Assembly: GCA_014802265.1 (NCBI GenBank)
Contig: JAAVCP010000049.1
Span: forward strand, 1-44,294
Length of the DNA stretch: 44,294 nucleotides
Origin: Bacteroides sp.
GTDB taxonomy: Bacteria > Bacteroidota > Bacteroidia > Bacteroidales > Muribaculaceae
Reading direction: 5' to 3'
Every line of letters begins with the position of its first letter. Position 1 is the stretch's first letter. A program made the position numbers and the translations under genes. Below, in pieces: positions 18,121 to 25,284 of this stretch. The notes under the pieces are model-generated. The model did no database searches and was not told the origin of the DNA. It was given only the letters and a program-made list of their open reading frames with translations.

Positions 18121-18186
18121 ATAATACGTATTATGCAATGAAGTTGTTTATACGAACTCGGTAAAAGTATAGCCAACTTCATTGCA
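18121..18186 (-). terminator. Palindrome plus long inverted repeat between MATE promoter and GH108-like gene
   Basis: A perfect 14-bp palindrome ATAATACGTATTAT (18121-18134) touches an inverted repeat: TGCAATGAAGTTG (18134-18147 region) through TATAC (to 18153) pairs with GTATA...CAACTTCATTGCA (18167-18186). The 20-nt arms carry about two imperfect pairs. It lies 70 nt after the stop of the GH108-like gene and could end its transcript, although no T-run is present. A protein-binding role is also possible. Confidence 0.5.
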
Positions 18187-18256
18187 CAGTCTAAAAATTC
18201 AGTGAACTTAAAGTCTCTTAAAATATAGGTATAAATGTATTTTTCAGAGTAATTTT

Positions 18257-18862
18257 TCAGAAAAGAATGTTATGTATCAGGAAACTGCCGTCAGGCTGTA
18301 TGGAATTTAGTCGGCGTAGCCACCCGTTTAGATATTTCCATGCCCCTTTGCAATTTCTGTAATGTTTAATCCGTGCATGTTTAATCCGATTAAATAATAA
18401 TTTAGGGTCAGCATTATTAAGTGCTGTTAAAGTTAGGCACCCCACAATTCCATCATCTTTTACTCCTATGATGCGTTGTGCCCTCTTGATTGAACCTTTT
18501 CCACTTGCCCATATCCAATCTACCAAAATATTTGCCAAGCCCTGATATTTTATTTTATCGGCATGCCAGCAATCCCAATACATAGTTTTCAAAATTTCAG
18601 TCCATTCAGAGAAAGAGATGTTTCTAAGTTGGTCTTTATCCGGTGTTTCCCTTCCTTTTATGCGGCAATACTCTTTGTAGGCGCCGAGTGTCACATCGAT
18701 CATTGTGGCTCCTCCCGGATCATCCGGATCGTTACTCCACCCCGTCTTTTTCGCAATCTCAAACTGCTTGTTGACAGATAAGCGCAATTCCGAACCATTA
18801 TTTCCATATACGCCGGCGGCGAAGTGAAAGATAAAAGGAATCATTTTTGTAAAATCAGCCAT
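18257..18862 (-). CDS. GH108-like (phage-type muramidase fold) protein, probably catalytically altered
   Basis: A 201-residue protein resembling N-acetylmuramidases of family GH108. The diagnostic SNDPDDPGGATM...VTLGAY block is at about 42-60, SFSEWTEILKTMYWDCW near 85-100, then a PG_binding_3-like stretch with ILVDWIWASGKGSIKRAQRIIG and DDGIVGCLTLTALN. In the family an EGGY/W motif with the catalytic Glu directly precedes NDP. Here the bases encode KTGW instead, and a FAAG segment further upstream also lacks the Glu. It may therefore bind peptidoglycan without cutting it. No holin, tail or other phage gene is nearby, so this looks like a stand-alone domesticated gene. There is no signal peptide. 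Confidence 0.75.
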   Translation of the reverse strand: MADFTKMIPFIFHFAAGVYGNNGSELRLSVNKQFEIAKKTGWSNDPDDPGGATMIDVTLGAYKEYCRIKGRETPDKDQLRNISFSEWTEILKTMYWDCWHADKIKYQGLANILVDWIWASGKGSIKRAQRIIGVKDDGIVGCLTLTALNNADPKLLFNRIKHARIKHYRNCKGAWKYLNGWLRRLNSIQPDGSFLIHNILF

Positions 18863-18874
18863 AAGTTTTTAGTG

Positions 18875-18882
18875 CAAAAGTA
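18875..18882 (-). promoter_or_regulatory. Putative -7 element of the GH108-like gene
   Basis: The minus strand reads TACTTTTG, matching TAnnTTTG, only 12 nt before the ATG, which implies a very short leader. No TTTG is seen at -33. Confidence 0.4.
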
Positions 18883-18956
18883 GCAACCTGCATTAAGAGC
18901 CTTACCTTATTTTGAGCTTTATTGACTCTTGACATATTTGTAAATTACGGTATGGT

Positions 18957-18988
18957 CTTGATTAGAAATTGTAAAATCATTAACTTTG
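18957..18988 (+). promoter_or_regulatory. Consensus promoter of the GH18-ThuA gene
   Basis: CTTG (18957-18960) is followed after 20 nt by TAACTTTG (18981-18988), the Bacteroidota promoter pattern. The leader to the ATG at 19074 is about 80 nt. Confidence 0.75.
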
Positions 18989-19073
18989 CCACTAAATTAA
19001 CGGTGGAGTAAAACGCCGGGATACATATTAATACATTTTTTAGTTTTAAACAAATACAGTAATCGATCGTAAA

Positions 19074-20846
19074 ATGAAATTTGTCGTTAAGTTATCAACG
19101 TTACTCGCAAGTGTGGCGTTGGGTCTTACACCTGCCTTCGGCGAAGTAAATGCCAGTGAGTTAACTTTAACAAATGTAGAAGGTCCAGGCAAACGCGTAG
19201 TGGCTTATGTCACCTCGTGGAGTGATGTCATGCCATCGGCGTATGACATGACCAATGTTAATTATGCGTTTGGTCATGTAAATGACACCTTTAACGGTGT
19301 CACAATTTCTAATCCGGAACGCCTCAGGAAGATTACAAGTCTGAAACGTGAGAATCCGCAACTTCAGGTACAGCTTTCAATAGGAGGTTGGGGAAGCGGA
19401 AGATTCAGTGAGATGGCAGCAAACCCTTCCCTCCGGAAAGAATTTGCTGCTGATTGCAGACGCATTGTGGAAGAATATAATCTCGACGGAATTGATATCG
19501 ATTGGGAATATCCTACCAGTAATGCTGCCGGAATTTCCTCATCTCCTGCCGACACAGAAAATTTTACTTTTCTTATGAAAGATCTTAGGGAGGCACTTCC
19601 GAAACCAAATTTGTTGACTCTCGCAAGCGTGCATAATGCCAATTACATTGATTTCGCGGCAATTCTGCCATACGTGGACTTTGTAAATATAATGTCTTAT
19701 GACATGGCTACCCCTCCATATCATCATAGTCCTCTCTATGCTTCCGAAATATGTGGTGAGAATAGTGCGGAGAATGCAGTAAAATCACACATCAAGGCGG
19801 GGGTACCTCCCAATATGCTTACTCTCGGTATCCCTTTTTATGGACGCGGAAAGGGGTATTATAATAATTTTGTGGATTATAAAGATATTGTAATTAAAGA
19901 AAATTGTGAGTTGCACTGGGATTCAGTGGCACAGGCTCCTTATATCACTGACGACTCTGGCATATTAGTCTTGGGATATGATACTCCACAGTCAATCACG
20001 CTCAAATGTGAATTCATAAGAAATGAGGGTCTTCTTGGGGCAATGTATTGGGATTATGCAGGTGACATCCCCGACGCTGAACTGCGTAAGACGGTGGCAG
20101 ACAATCTTCTTCATAAGGGTTATCCTGCTGACTATGCATCAGCACCGCGTTTCAATGCCCTGATATATTACAGCGATATGGTTGAAGAGGCTCACAGGCA
20201 GTTTGCTGAACAGGCTATAGGGTTTATTCATAAGCTTTCATACGGTGAGGGATTCACTTATAGTGTCACTACCTCCCTTGCTCCTTACACTGACAAATTA
20301 GGGGAATTTGACATTGTTATAGCCCTTAACAACATGCCTCATGAAGCAAAAGAAAGGGAGGCATTTGAAAATTATATGCGTTCCGGCGGCGGATGGATGG
20401 GATTCCATGCCGCAGGTTATAATGACGGAGGCACTCATTGGGAATGGTTTAACGAGTTTTTGGGAGCCGGGAAATTCTATTGCAACACTTGGCCTCCTCA
20501 GCCGGCATTGCTCGAAGTGAAGAGGGAGGATCATGCTGTCACAAAGAATCTTCCTGTCTCGTTTGTGGCTCCCTCCTGTGAGTGGTATCAGTGGCAGCAA
20601 TCTCCTGTTGACAATCCTGATGTTGACGTTCTTTTATCGCTATCTCCGAAAAATTACCCAATAGGAATCAAGGATATAATTTATTATGGTGAATTTCCTG
20701 TGGTATGGACCAATCGTAATTACCGAATGATATACCTAAACATAGGTCATGGAGACGAGGAGTTTTCAGATGCTACCCAGAATCTTCTGCTTGTAAACTC
20801 CTTACGCTGGATAGTGAGTGGATGCCTTAAGAAGCAAAAACAATAA
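19074..20846 (+). CDS. Secreted GH18 (chitinase/endo-beta-N-acetylglucosaminidase-like) fused to a ThuA-like domain
   Basis: A 590-residue exported protein; the signal peptide ends near LTPAFG (23). Residues about 37-345 form a GH18 barrel: LSIGGWGSG, the catalytic DGIDIDWEYP with Glu145 as acid, VNIMSYDM, and GAMYWDYAGD at the last strand. From about 352 to 585 follows a ThuA-like domain with ALIYYSDMVE, FDIVIALNNM, GGGWMGFHAAGY and the closing FPVVWTNRNYRMIYLNIGHGD. ThuA domains are glutamine-amidotransferase-like folds tied to sugar metabolism, but their chemistry is mostly unsettled. GH18 enzymes cut chitin or the N-glycan core; no SusC/SusD pair is nearby, so substrate is open. The gene is monocistronic, ending in a 48-bp palindrome. 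Confidence 0.88.
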   Translation: MKFVVKLSTLLASVALGLTPAFGEVNASELTLTNVEGPGKRVVAYVTSWSDVMPSAYDMTNVNYAFGHVNDTFNGVTISNPERLRKITSLKRENPQLQVQLSIGGWGSGRFSEMAANPSLRKEFAADCRRIVEEYNLDGIDIDWEYPTSNAAGISSSPADTENFTFLMKDLREALPKPNLLTLASVHNANYIDFAAILPYVDFVNIMSYDMATPPYHHSPLYASEICGENSAENAVKSHIKAGVPPNMLTLGIPFYGRGKGYYNNFVDYKDIVIKENCELHWDSVAQAPYITDDSGILVLGYDTPQSITLKCEFIRNEGLLGAMYWDYAGDIPDAELRKTVADNLLHKGYPADYASAPRFNALIYYSDMVEEAHRQFAEQAIGFIHKLSYGEGFTYSVTTSLAPYTDKLGEFDIVIALNNMPHEAKEREAFENYMRSGGGWMGFHAAGYNDGGTHWEWFNEFLGAGKFYCNTWPPQPALLEVKREDHAVTKNLPVSFVAPSCEWYQWQQSPVDNPDVDVLLSLSPKNYPIGIKDIIYYGEFPVVWTNRNYRMIYLNIGHGDEEFSDATQNLLLVNSLRWIVSGCLKKQKQ

Positions 20847-20912
20847 AAAGGTAGAAGTTATTGTTTTATAGATGAATACTGCCCTTTCCGGTATATAAAA
20901 GTAGTTAAAGGC

Positions 20913-20960
20913 ATAAATACAAAGGTTAATAAGCAATTGCTTATTAACCTTTGTATTTAT
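20913..20960. terminator. Perfect 48-bp palindrome, bidirectional terminator candidate
   Basis: Bases 20913-20936 and 20937-20960 are exact reverse complements, 24 pairs with no spacer; the centre reads AAGCAATTGCTT. It lies between the convergent GH18-ThuA and LRR genes, 66 and 44 bp from their stops. The T-rich outer arm (TTTGTATTTAT) would trail the hairpin in each direction, fitting a shared terminator. Confidence 0.7.
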
Positions 20961-21004
20961 AAGATATGTTTAATCCCGCTTTCTGCAGGAAGACTATTAG
21001 GATT

Positions 21005-23140
21005 TTATTTTATGATTAACTTTTGTGTGGCACCACTGCCCACAACGATATATAGTCCGGGTTGAAGAGAGGCATCTGATAATTTACCTGAATGACATAG
21101 CACGCCGTTTACGTCAAAGACCTTTATCTTGTCGTCATAATCATGTCTGATTAAGTTGACACCTGCACCTTCTTTAACAATCACTTTACATTCGGCAGCT
21201 TTTACTTGCTCTTGCTGGTATGCCACTATCCTAAGTGTGCATTCACCTTCTCTATGAGATATTCCATAGACTTTATCGGAGGTTTCTATACTGAAAATAT
21301 CAGGATTTAGACTGATTATATAATGGTTCCAGCCCATTTCGTTTGTCAAATTAGTTTTAATCACTTCATCTAAATCAATTTTATCAAAAGTATCCACAAT
21401 TATTGAGTCACTGTTTAATTTAAGTAATGTCATATATCCTTCCCTGATTTCTTGGAACTGGTTCCAGGGTTCAGTTGAGGAATACACTTCAAATGATTCT
21501 TTAGGTACAGTTAGATTCTCCATGGTCATAAATGGAGGGTTAGCTGTAATAGGAGGAACAAGGTTTTCCATAATTATATAATCTGCGGCAACAGCTAATT
21601 CTCCTATTTCTTTTATTCCCTGTTGGAAAGTGACCTTTTTTATATTAGGTCCATCGAAAGCATACTTTCCGATGTATTGCACAGAACCCGGAATTGACAG
21701 AGTGTCGAAATCCGAAGTAAAGCCTTGAAAGCATGCTGAACCGATATATTCAAGTCTGAAACAATTAGAGAGATTTAAATTATTTAAATAGGAGTATCCC
21801 AAAAAAGCACCTCCCTCAATTTTTTCTATAGTATCGGGTAATTTGAGATTAGCCAGTTTTCTACAGTCTTCAAAAGCTCCACTTCCGATTTCTCTCACGC
21901 CTTCAAGAGTAAGACTTTTTAAATTAGAACACATTGTAAAAGCTCTACTTCCGATTTCTCTCACGTCTTCAAGAGTAAGGGTTTCTAATTTAGAGAGGTA
22001 TCCAAAAGCACAAATTCCAATAGTTTCTACTCCTGAAATACTGATTGTCTTCAGATTATGACATTCAGCAAAGCAATTATCCGGGATTATCTGAATTGTG
22101 TTTTGAGAATTGGGATCATTATATATAACGACCGTTTGTAGAGCCGGGCTTCCTGACCAGTTTGCTAATAATGAGGGGGAGTTCCATATCTCAATTTCTT
22201 TTATGGTGGATTTCCACTTTTCTATTACTGCATTTTCATTTCTTAATATGATTTCTCTTTTGCAGTATAGAGACTCCAATGGTGAGTCTTCAAAATTATC
22301 GGGGTCTATGATAAGTGGACTTTCGGCGTCAGAGAATTCGATTAAACATAATGAGATGCAACCCTTAAATGCTCCTGCATCAATTTGTTTCAGAGAAGAA
22401 TTAAAATTAAGATTCTGAATAGATTTACAATTAGCAAAAGCCCAGTCTTCTATCGATTCAAGCGCTTCAGGAAAGTTGAGGTTCTGAAGTGAAGAACAGC
22501 CATAGAATGCGGTGTCTTCAATTTTTACCAGATTTTCAGGCAACTCCACTTCTATCAATGATTCGCAATTGGCGAAGGTTGAGGTTTCAATAGTTGTTAT
22601 GGTGTGCGGAATAATAATTTTTGTAAGAGATATGCATTCCGCAAACGTTTCCCGACCTATCTTTTCAAGGGTAGCCGGCAATATTATAGTTTCAAGAGAT
22701 GTGCAAGCGTAAAATGTTCTCTCATGTATATATTTGAGATTATCTGATAATTTGACGCTTTCAAGTGCTGTACATCCCTCGAAAGTCATATATAATGCTC
22801 TCACTGAATTACCGATTACAGCCTCTTTCAAACTTGTGCAGCCAGAGAAGGTTAAGAGTAGATCACCTGTTACAGTATCCGGTATGTCAACGGAAGTGAT
22901 GTCAGCACAATCTTTGAAAGCCATGTCAATAATCCTTGCAACTGAGTAGGTACGTCCTTCGAAGGTTACTTCGGAAGGGATTGCAAGCTCTCCGGTGGGT
23001 TGTGTCTCGTCATACCCTATGAGATCACAGGAGTTTTCGTCCTGAATGGAATACCGAAGTCCGTCAAAAGTGAACTCCTGAGCGGCGACATTGACGAAGG
23101 TGAATGTCATGACCGCAATTAAAAACATTAATTTTTTCAT
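21005..23140 (-). CDS. BspA-type leucine-rich-repeat surface protein with C-terminal sorting-like domain
   Basis: A 711-residue exported protein with signal peptide MKKLMFLIAV...NVAAQ. Residues about 50-560 are LRR_5/BspA repeats of about 22-23 residues, typified by IGSRAFTMCSNLKSLTLEG. After a beta-rich bridge there is a roughly 75-residue end domain with IKVFDVNGV and PGLYIVVGSG...KLIIK, resembling short Bacteroidales C-terminal sorting domains. BspA-like proteins bind host matrix proteins or other bacteria. Two near-identical 42-bp stretches 66 bp apart (21872-21913, 21938-21979) show a recent repeat duplication. The gene is preceded by an unusually long structured leader and a perfect promoter at 23582-23612. 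Confidence 0.88.
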   Translation of the reverse strand: MKKLMFLIAVMTFTFVNVAAQEFTFDGLRYSIQDENSCDLIGYDETQPTGELAIPSEVTFEGRTYSVARIIDMAFKDCADITSVDIPDTVTGDLLLTFSGCTSLKEAVIGNSVRALYMTFEGCTALESVKLSDNLKYIHERTFYACTSLETIILPATLEKIGRETFAECISLTKIIIPHTITTIETSTFANCESLIEVELPENLVKIEDTAFYGCSSLQNLNFPEALESIEDWAFANCKSIQNLNFNSSLKQIDAGAFKGCISLCLIEFSDAESPLIIDPDNFEDSPLESLYCKREIILRNENAVIEKWKSTIKEIEIWNSPSLLANWSGSPALQTVVIYNDPNSQNTIQIIPDNCFAECHNLKTISISGVETIGICAFGYLSKLETLTLEDVREIGSRAFTMCSNLKSLTLEGVREIGSGAFEDCRKLANLKLPDTIEKIEGGAFLGYSYLNNLNLSNCFRLEYIGSACFQGFTSDFDTLSIPGSVQYIGKYAFDGPNIKKVTFQQGIKEIGELAVAADYIIMENLVPPITANPPFMTMENLTVPKESFEVYSSTEPWNQFQEIREGYMTLLKLNSDSIIVDTFDKIDLDEVIKTNLTNEMGWNHYIISLNPDIFSIETSDKVYGISHREGECTLRIVAYQQEQVKAAECKVIVKEGAGVNLIRHDYDDKIKVFDVNGVLCHSGKLSDASLQPGLYIVVGSGATQKLIIK

Positions 23141-23576
23141 TTGTGGTTTGTATTATGTGCCGAAGCACGGGTTAAACTCAAGATTCAAATCCCGTTTGTT
23201 ACCTTCGGACGTCCCCTCGGAGGTAAAAATACAAATACCAATAAACGACAAAAGCGTAGGTGCCTGTACCCGTTACTCGTTCTTCCTTACTGAGGCTTCT
23301 CGCATTGCCCATCATCGTAAGAACGAGCAACATCAGAAGCCTACGCCATATATGTAATCATAAAGTCGGATTTACATGGCATTCCCAAAATGATTCGGGA
23401 AAACCATGAAACCTCCGGCGCGTATGAATACATAGCCACAGGCATCTATCGTTGCCCAATTCCTGACGATGATAGAAATTTTGCGAGAATTTCAGTAAGT
23501 CAAGAATCAGCGCGGATAAACGCTATAAAATATGTCCGCACCCTCCCTCTATCCCAAACCGGGCTTCAGTCGGTTG
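23141..23576 (-). ncRNA. Structured leader or independent RNA upstream of the LRR gene
   Basis: About 435 nt run from a perfect promoter to the LRR start and are rich in complementary segments. In transcript order: 23535-23539/23512-23516, 23471-23475/23446-23450, and a hairpin CCATG/CATGG with inner GGGAA/TTCCC (23375-23408). Next an outer stem joins 23340-23346 to 23254-23260. Inside it two perfect pairings interleave, 23335-23342/23293-23300 and 23319-23327/23276-23284. Finally hairpin 23201-23224 competes with hairpin 23160-23208 just before the ATG. This could be a cis-acting attenuator/riboswitch-like leader or a free small RNA. It matches no RNA family I can name with confidence. Confidence 0.55.
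23199..23333 (-). CDS. 44-codon ORF inside the LRR leader (possible leader peptide)
   Basis: An ATG at 23333-23331 opens 44 codons ending TAA at 23201-23199, 58 nt before the LRR start. The peptide starts MLLVLTMMGNARSLSKEER, has a very aromatic/hydrophobic stretch YAFVVYWYLYFYL at 26-38 and ends RGDVRR. It is too short for ordinary gene callers. Its second half could be a membrane segment, or the Tyr-rich run could be a stalling signal in an attenuator. The stop codon falls at the foot of a hairpin (23201-23224). Nothing proves translation; the frame could also be a by-product of conserved RNA structure. Confidence 0.4.
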   Translation of the reverse strand: MLLVLTMMGNARSLSKEERVTGTGTYAFVVYWYLYFYLRGDVRR

Positions 23577-23581
23577 CGCAG

Positions 23582-23612
23582 CAAAGTTACAAAAAATATA
23601 TTGATTTGCAAA
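23582..23612 (-). promoter_or_regulatory. Perfect consensus promoter for the structured leader / LRR gene
   Basis: On the minus strand TTTG (23612-23609), exactly 19 nt, then TAACTTTG (23589-23582). The predicted start is near 23576, which gives the LRR message a leader of about 435 nt. Confidence 0.85.
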
Positions 23613-23686
23613 ATGTAATAAATAAAAAAGCCATGCGATTTTATTCACCTGGCTTCTTTTTAGACACTAATGGGTGGTTACAACAG

Positions 23687-24775
23687 CTATTTGACGATAC
23701 CTTTTTCAAGGTATTCAGCGAGGTTGGTGCGGACATGGTCACCAACTTTCTCAATAGCAACCTTTGCCATGTCGGCATCTACCATCAAGTTTACGAGTTG
23801 TTTAAAACTTGTCTTCTTTGGATTCCACCCAAGTTCATTTTTTGCTTTCGTTGGGTCGCCCCAAAGGTTTACCACGTCGGTTGGGCGGTAAAAATCGGGT
23901 GATACTTCCACAATCACCTTACCTGTCTTTACATCGATGCCTTTCTCATTTTCACCTTTCCCCTCAAAGCGTAATTCTATGCCGGCGCGTTTAAATGCCA
24001 ACAGACAGAATTCTCTTACTGAATGCTGTTCGCCGGTTGCAATAACATAATCATCGGCTTTCGGCTGCTGAAGAATCAGCCACATACATTCGACATAATC
24101 TTTGGCATAGCCCCAGTCACGCATGCTTGAAAGGTTGCCAAGATATAGTTTCTCTTGTTTCCCTTGCGATATACGTGCGGCAGCAAGTGTAATCTTACGT
24201 GTCACGAATGTTTCCCCACGTCTTTCGCTCTCGTGATTAAACAGGATTCCGGAGCAGCAATACATTCCGTAGGCATCGCGATATTCCTTCACAATCCAAA
24301 ATCCATATAACTTTGCCACGGCGTAAGGTGAGTAAGGATGAAAGGGGGTCTTTTCATTTTGGGGCACCTCTTCCACTTTGCCGTAAAGTTCGGAAGTAGA
24401 TGCCTGATATATGCGGCAGGAGTCTGCCTGTCCGGTAAGCCTGACGGCTTCTAAGATACGCAACACGCCGGTGGCATCCACATTGGCAGTGTATTCCGGG
24501 GAGTCAAAGCTTACCTGCACATGGCTTTGAGCCGCGAGGTTGTAAATCTCATCCGGACGCACTTTCCCGATCACTTGCATTATTGACATGGAATCGCCAA
24601 GGTCAGCATAATGAAGATGAAAGTTTTTGTGTCCCTCAAGATGTGCGATACGCTCCCTGAAGTCTACTGAAGAGCGTCTGATGGTGCCATGGACGTCATA
24701 TCCTTTCTCAAGAAGGAACTCAGCAAGAAAGCTTCCGTCTTGCCCCGTAATACCGGTAATAAGTGCTGTCTTCAT
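23687..24775 (-). CDS. gmd: GDP-mannose 4,6-dehydratase
   Basis: Gmd converts GDP-D-mannose to GDP-4-keto-6-deoxymannose, the first step to GDP-fucose and related deoxysugars used in Bacteroidales capsules and glycoproteins. The 362 residues show the NAD(P)-binding [22 protein letters not shown], the GTIRRSS and [13 protein letters not shown] blocks, [16 protein letters not shown], and the catalytic [13 protein letters not shown] with its Yxxx[18 protein letters not shown] and a terminal [20 protein letters not shown] stretch are also present. The usual partner fcl is not in the window. A 9-bp stem sits 12 nt before the start codon. Length and motifs are normal. Confidence 0.97.
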   Translation of the reverse strand: MKTALITGITGQDGSFLAEFLLEKGYDVHGTIRRSSVDFRERIAHLEGHKNFHLHYADLGDSMSIMQVIGKVRPDEIYNLAAQSHVQVSFDSPEYTANVDATGVLRILEAVRLTGQADSCRIYQASTSELYGKVEEVPQNEKTPFHPYSPYAVAKLYGFWIVKEYRDAYGMYCCSGILFNHESERRGETFVTRKITLAAARISQGKQEKLYLGNLSSMRDWGYAKDYVECMWLILQQPKADDYVIATGEQHSVREFCLLAFKRAGIELRFEGKGENEKGIDVKTGKVIVEVSPDFYRPTDVVNLWGDPTKAKNELGWNPKKTSFKQLVNLMVDADMAKVAIEKVGDHVRTNLAEYLEKGIVK

Positions 24776-24787
24776 CTTATAAACATT

Positions 24788-24808
24788 CTCTCTTAAAAAT
24801 TAAGAGAG
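24788..24808 (-). promoter_or_regulatory. Stem-loop in the gmd leader
   Basis: CTCTCTTAA (24788-24796) pairs perfectly with TTAAGAGAG (24800-24808) around a 3-nt loop. It lies 12 nt before the gmd ATG, close enough to affect ribosome access. No TAnnTTTG promoter is evident between it and the tRNA terminator. Confidence 0.35.
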
Positions 24809-24862
24809 TTAAATATGAATGATTTGATTAAGTCCCGAATTTGTCGCGGCACTTAAAATTAA

Positions 24863-24893
24863 AAGACCTGTAACTAATTGAGTCACAGGTCTT
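24863..24893 (-). terminator. Intrinsic terminator of tRNA-Pro
   Basis: AAGACCTGT (24863-24871) pairs with ACAGGTCTT (24885-24893) around 13 nt. On the minus strand the stem is followed by TTTAATTTTAAG. It lies 13 nt after the tRNA. Confidence 0.8.
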
Positions 24894-24906
24894 CGAGCTT
24901 ATTTTG

Positions 24907-24981
24907 TCGGGGTGAAAGGATTCGAACCTTCGACCCCCTGCTCCCAAAGCAGGTGCGCTAACCGGACTGCGCTACGCCCCG
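24907..24981 (-). tRNA. tRNA-Pro (anticodon TGG)
   Basis: The minus strand folds as a complete cloverleaf of 75 nt: acceptor CGGGGCG/CACCCCG, D-stem GCGC/GCGC, anticodon stem CCTGC/GCAGG around TTTGGGA, T-loop TTCGAAT, discriminator A. CCA is not encoded. The acceptor has a C-A mismatch at pair 6-67 and the T-stem a G-T pair. It is flanked by its own promoter element and terminator. Confidence 0.95.
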
Positions 24982-25003
24982 ATAACCTTTCGGTTTACGA
25001 CTG

Positions 25004-25011
25004 CAAAGTTA
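25004..25011 (-). promoter_or_regulatory. Putative -7 element of tRNA-Pro; remainder of 25012-25284 featureless
   Basis: The minus strand reads TAACTTTG 22 nt before the tRNA 5' end. A TTTG lies 22 nt further upstream, slightly too far for the usual spacing. The AT-rich gap from here to the SDR gene shows no gene or strong repeat. Confidence 0.5.
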
Positions 25012-25284
25012 ATAATTTTTTTTGAATTCATCACAAAAAATTTAGGAAAAAGTTTTAATATGATTATGATTTTATTATTGAAGACGGATTATTTAGCTTA
25101 TAATTAGATGATTAAATAATTGATTGGTTTAGGTATATTTTTAAAGATCATAAGTAAATTCAAGGTTCTCAGGTTGATTATGTCTTGAAAGACAAATAAA
25201 AGATTATATTGAACCTTATTATGTGTATAGCTGTTATAATTTTATAATTTACAAAAAGTTATGATCATTATAAAATAAAATTCA

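Noticed and set aside
18257..18862. Prophage called from the lysozyme-like gene
   Set aside because: No other phage gene lies within several kilobases on either side, and the catalytic motif is missing.
23141..23576. tmRNA, RNase P, SRP RNA or Bacteroidales-1 RNA
   Set aside because: None of the conserved cores of the first three is present, and the locus is not next to rplT as usual for Bacteroidales-1 RNAs.
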